Positions 1 to 8,034 of a DNA stretch of 64,000 bases are shown in pieces (the first letter of the stretch is position 1; each line of letters begins with the position of its first letter). Location: NCBI RefSeq assembly GCF_026965555.1, contig NZ_CP114040.1, positions 2,046,001-2,110,000 on the forward strand, written 5' to 3'. The stretch is from Nannocystis punicea (GTDB lineage: Bacteria; Myxococcota_A; Polyangia; Nannocystales; Nannocystaceae). Below the pieces are notes generated by a model, which had not been told where the DNA came from, searched no databases, and saw only the letters and a program-made list of their open reading frames with translations. A program made the translations under genes and the position numbers.

Positions 1-338
1 GCCGTTCCTCGCGTCGATGCCGTGGATGTATATGAGGACATGTCCTGACGGGCATGTCCGATCGGAAATGTAGCGAGTCGCCCGTGATAGCGCTCGATAG
101 CGCTCCGAGCGGGGCGGGGAACCAGCGACGTGGCGGTCACTGGGCGACGCGAGTCGCGAAGAATCGCCCGGCAGATCTTCGGGCACGCCCGGGCCTCGGG
201 GGCCATCGTCTCTTCGATGTTGCACACATCGGCGAGGAGCCGGATGTCGTCGACGAGGCCGTCCGGCATGCGGGCGGTGTCGGCGAACGGGATGGCCTTG
301 ACGCCGAGCGACGACAGGCCGCTGTGTGGTTGGCGCGC
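1..338 (-). other. Open stretch without a convincing gene; carries a copied hydrolase 3' segment
   Basis: On the minus strand one frame stays open from about 338 to the window edge and contains a peptide with IEETMAPEA. The same residues lie near the C terminus of the hydrolase at 832-2349. At DNA level 193-220 is identical to 881-908, and similarity continues to 243/932. I read this as a displaced copy of the hydrolase 3' end inside degraded DNA. The left edge also has a palindromic element: an ACATGT core at about 38-43 and a second copy at about 52-60. No start codon, ribosome binding site or family match supports a gene here. Confidence 0.35.
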
Positions 339-753
339 TCACGGCCACACGCGGGCCGTGTCGGCCGGAGGTACGTTGCGGAACACGTGTTCGCGGAGGT
401 CGGCGATCCGCAGCGGGGCGACGCGGGGGCGCGCGAGCGAGCCGGGGAAAGGGCGGCGGAACAGGCAGCCCTGGTCGGCGAACAGCAGCGAGCCGTCGTG
501 ATCCCAGTCGGCCCAGTCGAGCCGGCCGAGCTCCTCGGCGCCGATCGCCGCGCGGCGACAGGCCGCAGCGCTCCTCGTAGATCCGTCCCGACAGCCACTG
601 CCCCGGTGTGACCTCGTCGCGCTCGAGGTCCCAGCGCACCATCTCGACCTGCTTCGAGGGCCCGCGCCGGAGCACGACGGCGACCCGGGCGGCGCGCGCG
701 ACCAGCCCGAACAGTCGCGTCGTGGGTTCGGTGCGGACGTCGCGGTCGCTCAT
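339..753 (-). pseudogene. Internally deleted conserved hypothetical gene
   Basis: From an ATG at 753 the minus strand encodes MSDRDVRTEPTTRLFG and then a stretch with RRGPSKQVEMVRWDLERD and GQWLSGRIYEERCGLSP. The frame then loses its sense. A second minus frame picks up a plausible continuation, with ELGRLDWADWDHDGSLLF followed by ADQGCLFRRPFPG and ending at the stop at 339-341. As I recall it, the related conserved family in myxobacteria and other bacteria has roughly a hundred residues between these two blocks. The simplest reading is an internal deletion that also shifted the frame. The function of the family is unknown to me. A sequencing error could explain a shift but not the missing middle. 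Confidence 0.5.
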
Positions 754-831
754 GCGGCCCGGCAGCGTAACGCCGGGCGCCCGCGAAATTCCATGGGGGG
801 GGGCCGGTGTTCTTCTCTCGCTTTTTCTACG

Positions 832-2349
832 CTACGGCGCGGGCCAGCGCGCGCGCAGCCAGCCCGACACCTCGCCGAGAGCCTCGGGGGCCATCGTCTC
901 TTCGATGTCGCCGTACTCGGCGGGCGAGCCGGTCTTGGCGTGCTGGAACAGGTGGTTGAGCCCGGGCAGCGACTTGACCGTGGCGTCCTTGTTGCCGGCC
1001 TTGGCGAGGGCTTGCTCGAGCTCGGGGATGTTGCCCTCGGCGGGCACCTGGAGGTCGAGCGCGCCGATCAGCGCGAGCACCGGGGTCTTCTTCAGCTTGC
1101 GCAGGTCGGCGCGCGGGTCGGCCTTGAGGAAGTCGTGGAACCACGGCGTGTCGAGCGACGCCAGCGAGGCCCCGACCAGCGCTTCGACCTGCTCGGGCGT
1201 CGCGCCGCCGGTCTGCAGGGCCACCAGCTTGCGCAGGATCGGCTCGAGGTCGGCGCGCTTCTTCTTGGCGGCGAGGCCGTCGAGCAGCTGCTTCTGCAGC
1301 ACCACCTGGGCGTCGATGTCGGCCTGCGGGACGCCGCGGGCGCGGGCCAGGGCGATGAGCTGCTGGACCAGGATCTCCTTGCCCGTCACGCCCGGGCCGG
1401 CCAGCATCACGACCGCGCCGACGCGCTTGTCGGCGGCCCCGGTGCGGGCGGCGATCATCGCCCCCTCGCTGTGGCCGATGAGCCCGAGCTTGGTCTTGTC
1501 GACCTCGGGCTGCTGCGCCAGCCAGTCGAGCGCGCCGCGGGCGTCGCCGACGAGGTCGAGCTGGGTCGCCTTGTCGAGCTCGCCCTTCGAGCCGCCGACG
1601 CCGCGGTCGTCGAAGCGCAGCACCGCGAAGCCGGCGCGGGTGAGGTGGTCGGCGAGGACGAGGAACGGGCGGTGGCCCATCAGCGACTCGTCGCGGTCCT
1701 GCGCGCCCGAGCCGGTCAACAGGACCACGGCCGGGAACGGACCTGGCCCTTCGGGCAGGGTGAAGCTGCCGGCCAGGGCGACCTTGTCCTTGGCCGCGCT
1801 GGTGAACGCGGCGTCGCGGCTGGCGTAGGGGAACGGCGGCTTGGGCTCCTGCGGCCGCTTGGGCGCGACGTCGGCCGGCTCCCCGGGCTTCAGCTTGCGG
1901 GCGGTGGCGGGCAGGCTCTGCCCGGCCTGGCTCAGCGTGCCCTTGACCTCGTCGGCCCCGGCCTCGCGCTCGAAGCTGAAGATCGCCCACTGATTCTCGG
2001 GCGCGCCGGGCGGGGCGAGCACGAAGTCGACGGCGTCGGCGGCCACGCGCACGTCCTGCAGCGGGAAGTCCTTGACGCTCTGCGCCGGGATGTCGAGCCG
2101 CCCGCTCCACGCCGACTTCGGATCGTCGGGCCGCGGCGGGTCGAGGCGGGCGATGAACCGCAGCTTGCCGTCGCCGGGCAGCTCGACCGCGCCGACCCAC
2201 GTCTCCGGGCCGCTGGCGGCGGGCGCCGGGGCCGGCGCGGGCGCGGCGGCGGGCGCCGGCTCGGGCTGGGCCGGCGGTGGGCTGGTCTTACAGCCAGGTA
2301 CAAAGAGACAGAGCGCAACGGACAGGGCGATTCGGACAGGTTGCTTCAT
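832..2349 (-). CDS. Lipoprotein alpha/beta-hydrolase (dienelactone hydrolase/acyl-esterase type)
   Basis: This 505-residue protein starts with a lipoprotein signal whose lipobox ends FVPGC (Cys20), then a Pro/Ala linker to about residue 45. Residues about 50-150 form an N-terminal domain. The hydrolase fold starts near residue 185. The nucleophile elbow is GHSEG with Ser294. The acid is probably the Asp of ALIGALDLQVP and the base the His of GLNHLFQ, so the triad looks complete. The GSGAQDRDES block is typical of S9/dienelactone-type esterases with this N-terminal extension. It should act on an ester or acyl substrate at the cell envelope; the substrate is unknown. It is transcribed alone. 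A piece of its 3' end is repeated at 193-243. Confidence 0.85.
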   Translation of the reverse strand: MKQPVRIALSVALCLFVPGCKTSPPPAQPEPAPAAAPAPAPAPAASGPETWVGAVELPGDGKLRFIARLDPPRPDDPKSAWSGRLDIPAQSVKDFPLQDVRVAADAVDFVLAPPGAPENQWAIFSFEREAGADEVKGTLSQAGQSLPATARKLKPGEPADVAPKRPQEPKPPFPYASRDAAFTSAAKDKVALAGSFTLPEGPGPFPAVVLLTGSGAQDRDESLMGHRPFLVLADHLTRAGFAVLRFDDRGVGGSKGELDKATQLDLVGDARGALDWLAQQPEVDKTKLGLIGHSEGAMIAARTGAADKRVGAVVMLAGPGVTGKEILVQQLIALARARGVPQADIDAQVVLQKQLLDGLAAKKKRADLEPILRKLVALQTGGATPEQVEALVGASLASLDTPWFHDFLKADPRADLRKLKKTPVLALIGALDLQVPAEGNIPELEQALAKAGNKDATVKSLPGLNHLFQHAKTGSPAEYGDIEETMAPEALGEVSGWLRARWPAP

Positions 2350-2541
2350 CGGTTCCTCGGCGAGCGCGTCGTGCGTCGTCGGCGCCCTGCTGCCTTCATA
2401 CCCCGGGCCTCGCGCGGTTGTCGAGGCCGGCCGCGCGCACCCGCGCGGGCCCGGCTGCGCGAGAGGACATGTGAGAGCCGACAGGTTCGATCAAACAGGC
2501 AGGGACGCGTGAGGCGGCCGCCTCGCGCGCGCGGCAGGGCG
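2350..2541. other. Intergenic spacer with palindromic-element half sites
   Basis: Between the start of the hydrolase and the stop of the next lipoprotein gene. It contains GAGAGGACATGTGAGAG at about 2461 followed by ACAGGTTCGATCAAACAGG, which are one-sided copies of the dispersed TGTCC/GGACA element. The hydrolase promoter should lie here, but I see no clear -35/-10 pair. Confidence 0.4.
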
Positions 2542-3810
2542 TCACTCGCTGCCGAACCGCGCCAGCCAGGGCCCGGTCTTCGGCGGGTCCCCCGGCTCGA
2601 GCAGGAGGCCGGAGACCACGGGGTCGCCCTCGGGCGTGGCCGCGATCCGCACGCCCTCGCGGAAGCCGAACGCCTGCTCGACCTGCCATTGCCGGGTGCC
2701 GTCGCCGGCGTAGCGGGCGATCCACACGTCCCAGTCCTCCGTCTGCGGCAGGTCGAGCGAGCCCGTCAACAGCAGCGACCCGTCACAGGCGATCGCTCCG
2801 TTGCCGACGCCGAGGTTGCCGTCGGAGGTCGGCAACATCACGGTCCACAGCTCGGCGCCGTCGGCTCCGTAGCGGCGCAAGCGGTGCTCGAAGGTCCCGG
2901 CGACCACGGTCCGCTGCAACGCGAGGTAGACCCCGCCTGCGCCGTCCGGCAGGACCATGTCGATGCCGTCGTCGCCGTCGCCGAACTGGTCGTCCCACGC
3001 CAGCGCGCCCGCGGGCGTGAACCGGCCGAACCACACGCCGGCGGTCCCGGCCGGGCCCGGGTCGCCGGCGAGCACCGGCGACCCGTCGGGGTCGAGCGCC
3101 AGCCGCTCGACCTGCACTCCGGCCGGGACCTCGACCTCGATCTGCTCGAGCAGCTGGCCCGACGCGTCGAGCTCGAGCCGCAACAACGGCGCCCCGTCGG
3201 CGTGCTCGAGCACGACGACCGTGTCGCCGACGACCGCGAGCTCGCCGATCGGCTCGTAATTCGCGGCGGGCACGAACGGCAGCGCCGTGTGCTCCCACCG
3301 CCACGCGAGCGCGCCGTCGGGGGCGTAGCGCAGGACGACCAGCCGCGCGTCGAAGGACGCGCCGTCCGGCGAGAGCGCGTGCATCTCCTGCACGAGGACG
3401 TGCACGAACCCCGCGGCGTCGACCGCGACGGCGAGCGGCGTGTCGAGCAGTCCGTCGGCGCCGGCGTAGGTCCGAGACCAGAGCAGGGCGCCGGCCGGAT
3501 CGTACTTGTGGACGAAAGCGTCGCGGGTCGCGGGCTCGCCCTGGCTGCCGACCGCGACCACCTCGCCGCCGGGTGCGGTCACCAGCCCCTGGACGAATCC
3601 GGGCAGTTCGTCGCGCTCGTGCGACCACGCGAGCTCGCCGGCGGGCCCGCTCTCTCCGCACGCGACGGCGTCGCTCTCGGGGCTGTCGCCGGCGGTCGCG
3701 GAGGCGCTCGGAAGCTCGCCGAGCTTGGTCGGCAGTTCGCACGCGGGGGCCACCAGCGCGGCAGGGACAAGCAAGATCGTGGCTCGGAGACGTCGGGGTG
3801 CTCGCTTCAT
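2542..3810 (-). CDS. Lipoprotein with beta-propeller-type repeats
   Basis: This 422-residue protein has a lipoprotein signal with lipobox LVAPAC (Cys24), then repeats of the form 'YDPAGALLWSRTY', 'YAPDGALAWRWEH', 'FTPAGALAWDDQF', 'YGADGAELWTV', 'YAGDGTRQWQV'. Each repeat pairs an aromatic-x-x-G strand with a following Trp. This is the pattern of SBBP/delta-60 and PQQ-like propellers common in secreted myxobacterial proteins. Six or so blades fit the length. No catalytic residues are visible, so it is likely a surface binding or scaffold protein. The start at 3810 gives a proper signal peptide. Its neighbour downstream on the same strand is the hydrolase, with a 192-bp gap. Confidence 0.75.
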   Translation of the reverse strand: MKRAPRRLRATILLVPAALVAPACELPTKLGELPSASATAGDSPESDAVACGESGPAGELAWSHERDELPGFVQGLVTAPGGEVVAVGSQGEPATRDAFVHKYDPAGALLWSRTYAGADGLLDTPLAVAVDAAGFVHVLVQEMHALSPDGASFDARLVVLRYAPDGALAWRWEHTALPFVPAANYEPIGELAVVGDTVVVLEHADGAPLLRLELDASGQLLEQIEVEVPAGVQVERLALDPDGSPVLAGDPGPAGTAGVWFGRFTPAGALAWDDQFGDGDDGIDMVLPDGAGGVYLALQRTVVAGTFEHRLRRYGADGAELWTVMLPTSDGNLGVGNGAIACDGSLLLTGSLDLPQTEDWDVWIARYAGDGTRQWQVEQAFGFREGVRIAATPEGDPVVSGLLLEPGDPPKTGPWLARFGSE

Positions 3811-4163
3811 GGTGATGATTTCCTCACCCTCTCGTCTCCTGCTGTCGGGCCTTCCGTCACCGGGCGGAGAAAACCTCCGCGAGCCGCTGCGAGCCGCTTC
3901 AGACCGCTCTATCGGGCCGTACGCAGGGTCGCGTGGGCCGCGACGACGCGGCGCGCCGGTGCGAGGTCGGATCGCGGTCCGATCGGCGCTCCACTGCGCG
4001 GGCTCGACGGAAATGAGGCCGAGCGGCGCGCGCTCGCGCCGCCGCCGAATCTGGCTTCAAGGCAGATAGACCGACCGGCTCGGGACCGCGACGCAGGCCG
4101 CGTCGATCGACGCGGTGAGCAGGAAGCACCCGCGTCGCGAGCAGGTTCGAGAACGAGGGCGCC
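3811..4163. other. Intergenic region with an 18-bp perfect palindrome
   Basis: No gene is visible in these 353 bases. An 18-bp perfect palindrome, CCGCGTCGATCGACGCGG, lies at 4098-4115, about 50 bp past the stop of the FG-GAP lipoprotein gene. It has no loop and no T-run, so it may be a protein-binding site or a weak terminator stem. The promoter for the propeller lipoprotein at 3810 should be here, but I cannot point to it. Confidence 0.4.
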
Positions 4164-6680
4164 TCAGTCCGCGCAGCTGGCCTGGGTGAGGAGCGCGTCG
4201 TTGTTGCTGTCGAGGCACTCCGGGACGAGGCCGCCGTCGGGGCCGATCACCGCGAAGAAGTTCGTCGGCATGTCCACCGGCGGCTCCGGTACGGTCCAGG
4301 TGACCTGCGTCGAGCCGCCCGGGACGATGCCCTCGGTGGTCGCCGCGGTGCCGAGCAGCGCGCCGCTGTCGTTCAGCCCGGCGTAGAAGCTCACGTCGAT
4401 CCCCGCCGGCGCGCCGACCGAGCCCTCGTTGTGGATCGTCGCCACGAGGGCGAACTCGGCCGGGCACTCGGCGACGTCCGCCGCGAGCGAGAGCGTCAGG
4501 TCGGCCGGGTGGAACGGCCCCACCGTGGCGCTCTGGCGGAAGTTGTTGAGACCCGGGACGGTCCAGTTGGCCTGCTCGACGAGCGGCGGGTTGCCGGCCG
4601 CGTCGGCGTTGGTGCCGTGATACGTGTGCTGCGTCCACACGTCGCGCGCCTGCGGCCAGGCGCCCGCCTGCGCGCGGTAGACGAACACGCCCTTGCGGGG
4701 CATGAAGTCGGGCGTGTCGGCGGTGCAGTCGGTCACGTTCTTGGGGTCGCCGAGGTTGGCGACCATGACGAGCTCGGAGGTGCCGTCGCCGTCGACGTCG
4801 GCGACGAGCGGGTACTCGTGGATCGTGCTGCTCGAGTTCATGATCTCGAGCACCACGTCGCCGGTCGCGCCATCGAGCACGCGGGCGAAGCACTCGTCCT
4901 GCTGCAGGACCTCGACCACGCCGTCGCCCTGGAAGTCGAACGCCGACGCGCCGGTCGCCGCCGACGAGGTGTCCTGGACGGGCGAGGTCCAGCGGGCGTA
5001 CATCGCCCCGGACGCCGGCATCGGGTCCACCTGCGGCTTGACGATCTGCTCGCCCGGGCGATTGAAGTCGTACACCGCGAAGGCGACCCCGCCGGTGAGG
5101 GCCGCCTCGGGTCGGCCGTCGCCGTCGAAGTCGGCGATGGTCGCAGGCCCGCCGAGGCTGCCGCCCTTGATCGGGATCGGCGCCGTGCGCAGGGCCGGGT
5201 TCATCATGCACGCCGCGTCGGTCGGATCGACGCCGCACCAGAGCTGGCCGGTCTGGCCGTTGATCGCGCGGATCGTCGGCCACGCGGTCAGCACCACCTC
5301 CGGCTTGCCGTCGCCGTCGAGGTCCGCGACCGCCGGCCAGCCGTCGTTGTTGTGCGCCGGGACGGGGTTGTTGTCGTTGGCCCAGAACAGCGAGAGCGTG
5401 ACAGTCGGCGGATCGGCGACGACCCAGTCGATCTTCCACGCCTCGCGGCCGGTGACGAGCTCGGGCTTGTCGTCGCCGTCGAGATCCGCGACCGTCGCCA
5501 GGCCGCCGAAGTAGAGCGGGGTGTTGCCGTTGAACGGCGTGCCGAACTGGACGCCGTTGTTGTTCTGGTTCCACACCACGAGGCCGTCGTGATCGAGGAT
5601 CATCGCCCCGAGCGCGACCTCGGCCTCGGGATCGTCGTCGAGGTTGGCCACGGTCACCGAGGCGTTGTCGACCCGGACCTTGGCGATCTGGTCGTTCGCC
5701 AGCCGCGCCGTCCACAGCAGCTGGCCCTGGCCGTCGACCGCGTGGATCGGCGCGAGCTGCATGACTCCCTCGGGCCGCCCGGCGTAGATGATGTCGGGGA
5801 CGCCGTCGCCGCTCACGTCGCCGACGGCGAGGGTCGAGCGCCCGTGCGAGCCGAACTGCATGTTGCCCGGGTCGTGGGCGATCCGCCACTTCTCCTCCCC
5901 CGTCGCGCCGTCGAGGAGGACGATCTCGCCTACCGGCCAGGTCCCCGTCCCCGCCGTGGCCGAGACGACGACATCGGGCACGCCGTCGTCGTCGACATCG
6001 GCGATGATCGGCGTCGTCGCCACCTGATCGGTCGTCCACTCCCACGCGAGGGCGACGTCGAGCGGACCGGGTTCGCAGCCGAGCGAGTCCGGCAGCGGCA
6101 GGCACTGACCGAGCAGCGGGTCGCAGGATTGCCCGGCCTCGCACTCGCTGGAGTCCTGGCAGGGGCCGAGCGGGAGCTGGCACGCGTCGCCGAGGCAGAC
6201 CTCGCCGGCGGCGCAGCAGATCGAGTCGTCGGGGCCGCAGTGGACGCCGCCTTCGCACGCGGGGACGCAGGCGCCGCTCAGGCACTCCTCGCCCGCAGCG
6301 CAGCAGCCGGCCGGTAGACCGCAGAGCAGCGCGCACGACTCGGCGCCGCCGCTGGTCGTCGAGTCGGTGGTCGTCGAGGTCTCGGTCGTCGACTCGGTGG
6401 TCGTCGAGGTCTCGGTCGTCGAGTCGGTGGTCGTCGAGGTCTCGGTCGTCGAGCCGGTGGTCATGTCGCCGGTCGTGGTGTCGGTGGTCGTCGGCGTGGC
6501 CGTGGTCGATCCGGTCGGCTCCACGGTTTCGCCGCTCGAGGTCGACGAGGACGACGAGGTCGACGAGGTCGAAGTGTCGGTGACTGTCTCATTGGCAGGG
6601 TTATCGCCGCATCCCGCCGTCATGAGGCCGGTGCAGGCGATCGCGCTCGATATCAGGGAATAGCGAGAAAGGAAGCTCAT
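4164..6680 (-). CDS. Large FG-GAP/VCBS-repeat lipoprotein with Ser/Thr stalk
   Basis: I chose the ATG at 6680 because it gives a lipoprotein signal ending MTAGC (Cys24); an upstream ATG at 6941 would bury it. The product is 838 residues. After the Cys comes a Ser/Thr/Glu-rich stalk with short internal repeats (TSTTTDSTTE-like), then a Cys-rich segment with several CC and C-x(4-6)-C pairs. FG-GAP repeats follow with calcium-binding-type loops such as DVDDDGVPD, DLDGDDKPE, DLDGDGKPE and DFDGDGRPE. Near the C terminus is a CARDB-like beta domain that reads out to ASCAD. It is probably a cell-surface adhesin or ligand-binding protein. The stalk repeats are also visible in the DNA as roughly 30-bp units at 6360-6450. 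Confidence 0.85.
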   Translation of the reverse strand: MSFLSRYSLISSAIACTGLMTAGCGDNPANETVTDTSTSSTSSSSSTSSGETVEPTGSTTATPTTTDTTTGDMTTGSTTETSTTTDSTTETSTTTESTTETSTTTDSTTSGGAESCALLCGLPAGCCAAGEECLSGACVPACEGGVHCGPDDSICCAAGEVCLGDACQLPLGPCQDSSECEAGQSCDPLLGQCLPLPDSLGCEPGPLDVALAWEWTTDQVATTPIIADVDDDGVPDVVVSATAGTGTWPVGEIVLLDGATGEEKWRIAHDPGNMQFGSHGRSTLAVGDVSGDGVPDIIYAGRPEGVMQLAPIHAVDGQGQLLWTARLANDQIAKVRVDNASVTVANLDDDPEAEVALGAMILDHDGLVVWNQNNNGVQFGTPFNGNTPLYFGGLATVADLDGDDKPELVTGREAWKIDWVVADPPTVTLSLFWANDNNPVPAHNNDGWPAVADLDGDGKPEVVLTAWPTIRAINGQTGQLWCGVDPTDAACMMNPALRTAPIPIKGGSLGGPATIADFDGDGRPEAALTGGVAFAVYDFNRPGEQIVKPQVDPMPASGAMYARWTSPVQDTSSAATGASAFDFQGDGVVEVLQQDECFARVLDGATGDVVLEIMNSSSTIHEYPLVADVDGDGTSELVMVANLGDPKNVTDCTADTPDFMPRKGVFVYRAQAGAWPQARDVWTQHTYHGTNADAAGNPPLVEQANWTVPGLNNFRQSATVGPFHPADLTLSLAADVAECPAEFALVATIHNEGSVGAPAGIDVSFYAGLNDSGALLGTAATTEGIVPGGSTQVTWTVPEPPVDMPTNFFAVIGPDGGLVPECLDSNNDALLTQASCAD

Positions 6681-7069
6681 GCCAGTAGTAAGCCACAGGC
6701 GCCTGCGACTGTCGCGTTCGATCGCCTGACCGTGCGCGGGAGGGCAGTTTGGAACCGTCGGCGCTGCCTGTGTTCGAGCCCTGGTGCTTCGCCCGATCGG
6801 CTCGTGCCCCGTGATCCACGCGCGTCGAGAGGGCGGGCTCGTGGGCGCTCGTGTCGAGTTGGACGGCGAGGGCGCGTGGAGGCGGCCGCGGGAAGTGCTC
6901 GCATCGGCGCGCACCGACGCATCGAGCACGTGCCGTCTCATCCCTGGCGCCGCGAGTCGTACGGGGTCGACGGGGCCGAACCCTGGTGTCGTCTCGACGA
7001 CTCGCGCAGCGGCTCACACGTCGTCGAAGGAGCCGAACCTCGCGTCGTCTCGTCGACGCGCGCCGCGGC
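6681..7069. other. Intergenic region, mostly a decayed tandem repeat
   Basis: These 389 bases lie between the start of the FG-GAP lipoprotein gene and the stop of the membrane-protein gene, both on the minus strand. The right half (from 6975) is copied 3' end of the membrane-protein gene. The left part (6681-6970) contains no convincing gene and must hold the promoter of the lipoprotein gene; I see no clear consensus. Confidence 0.4.
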
Positions 7070-7087
7070 TCACACGTGTTCGACGAA
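6975..7087 (-). repeat. Tandem copies of a gene's 3' end, 56-57 bp period
   Basis: Two adjacent units (6975-7031 and 7032-7087) both start GCCGAACC on the plus strand and share the block CGGCTCACACGT, which contains the stop codon of the gene at 7070-7750. A third, gene-resident start GCCGAGCC is at 7088. Read in gene direction, the last codons (…GFVEHV, stop) are therefore followed by one to two degraded copies of themselves downstream. The two units differ at about a quarter of positions. Confidence 0.6.
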
Positions 7088-7750
7088 GCCGAGCCCCGGC
7101 GCTGCGATCACCGGCACCAGATGATCCTCGACGCGGCGCGCGGGCAGCCGACGCGGGTCCACGCTGACGACGCCCAGCCAGGCCTCGCCCGCGCCCGCGA
7201 GCGCGGGGGGCACGGGCAGGGGCGCCACGCGGTTGGGGTCGCGCAGCATCGCGGCCACCTCGGCCTGATCGGCGGGCGCGGTCGCGGCGTCGCGCAGGGC
7301 CAGCAGCGCCGCGGCGACCCCCTGCAGGTACGGTGCGTCGAAGCGGTGCGGCGCGTCGACGGCGAACACCACCAGGGCGGGGTAGGGCACGTCGCCGGGC
7401 TCGAACAGGGCCGGGTCGGCTCGCAGCACGCGGCCGAGCGCCAGCGGCCCCTCGGTCAGCGCCTTGAGGCGGGCCGGGCCGCTGCGGGTCTGGGCGGCCG
7501 CGCTGAGCACGAAGCCGGCGATCAGCAGGCCCGCGAACACGGCCATGAAGCCCATGCCGAGGAAGCCCAGGTAGCCGAGCACGCCCGACACCAGGATCCC
7601 CAGCGCGCCGACGCCGGCGACCGCGTCGCCGAGGCAGCCGCGGTCGCCGCGGGCCATCCGCTGCAGGTCGTCGTCGAGGCCCCGCGGGGTGGCCTCGTAG
7701 CGGCGCCGGGTCTCGGCCAGGGCGAAGGAACGCGGGAGCGGGTTGGCCAT
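7070..7750 (-). CDS. Membrane protein of unknown function
   Basis: I placed the start at the ATG at 7750 (MANPLPRSFAL), giving 226 residues; an upstream start at 8038 would add an Arg-rich stretch made of repeat DNA. Two hydrophobic segments at roughly residues 38-80 (GDAVAGVGALGILVSGVLGYLGFLG and the following MGFMAVFAGLLIAGFVL) form a transmembrane hairpin. A soluble C-terminal domain of about 140 residues has the motif YPALVVFAVDAPHRFDAPYLQ. I do not recognise a family. Its 3' end is tandemly duplicated just downstream. Confidence 0.6.
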   Translation of the reverse strand: MANPLPRSFALAETRRRYEATPRGLDDDLQRMARGDRGCLGDAVAGVGALGILVSGVLGYLGFLGMGFMAVFAGLLIAGFVLSAAAQTRSGPARLKALTEGPLALGRVLRADPALFEPGDVPYPALVVFAVDAPHRFDAPYLQGVAAALLALRDAATAPADQAEVAAMLRDPNRVAPLPVPPALAGAGEAWLGVVSVDPRRLPARRVEDHLVPVIAAPGLGFVEHV

Positions 7751-8034
7751 GGCCGAAAGGACCTGTCTCGAAGTGCCTGTGCGGAGGGACCTGGTCGAGA
7801 GGACCTGTGCGTTCGGCCCTGGTCCGAACGACAGGTGCCCCGCGACGATCGCGGGGCGGGCGAGGGACCGGACCTGGGCGCGAGGCTCGAGGTCAGGTCG
7901 GAGAGGGCGCGCACGCGGGAGCGGTCGGAGTCGCTGGGACGAGCGTCGGGCGCGGGGCCCGGGAGCGTGAGGACGCGGTCGAGAGAGCAGCGTCGCGTGC
8001 GCCCGCGGAGGCTCGCACGCGACGCTGCGGCCCG
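7751..8034. repeat. Cluster of dispersed palindromic-element half sites
   Basis: From about 7755 to 7845 the sequence contains a run of element-like pieces: AGGACCTGTCTCGAAG, GTGCCTGTGCGGAGGGACC, TGGTCGAGAGGACCTGTGCG and CCTGGTCCGAACGACAGGTG. They resemble degenerate tandem copies of the TGTCC-N4-GGACA unit. The segment separates the stop of the Cys4-module gene (8035) from the start of the membrane-protein gene (7750), both on the minus strand. No gene is supported. Confidence 0.5.

Noticed and set aside
793..4386. A 1197-codon plus-strand frame across the hydrolase and propeller genes
   Set aside because: The minus-strand genes have signals, motifs and normal composition; the plus frame has none.
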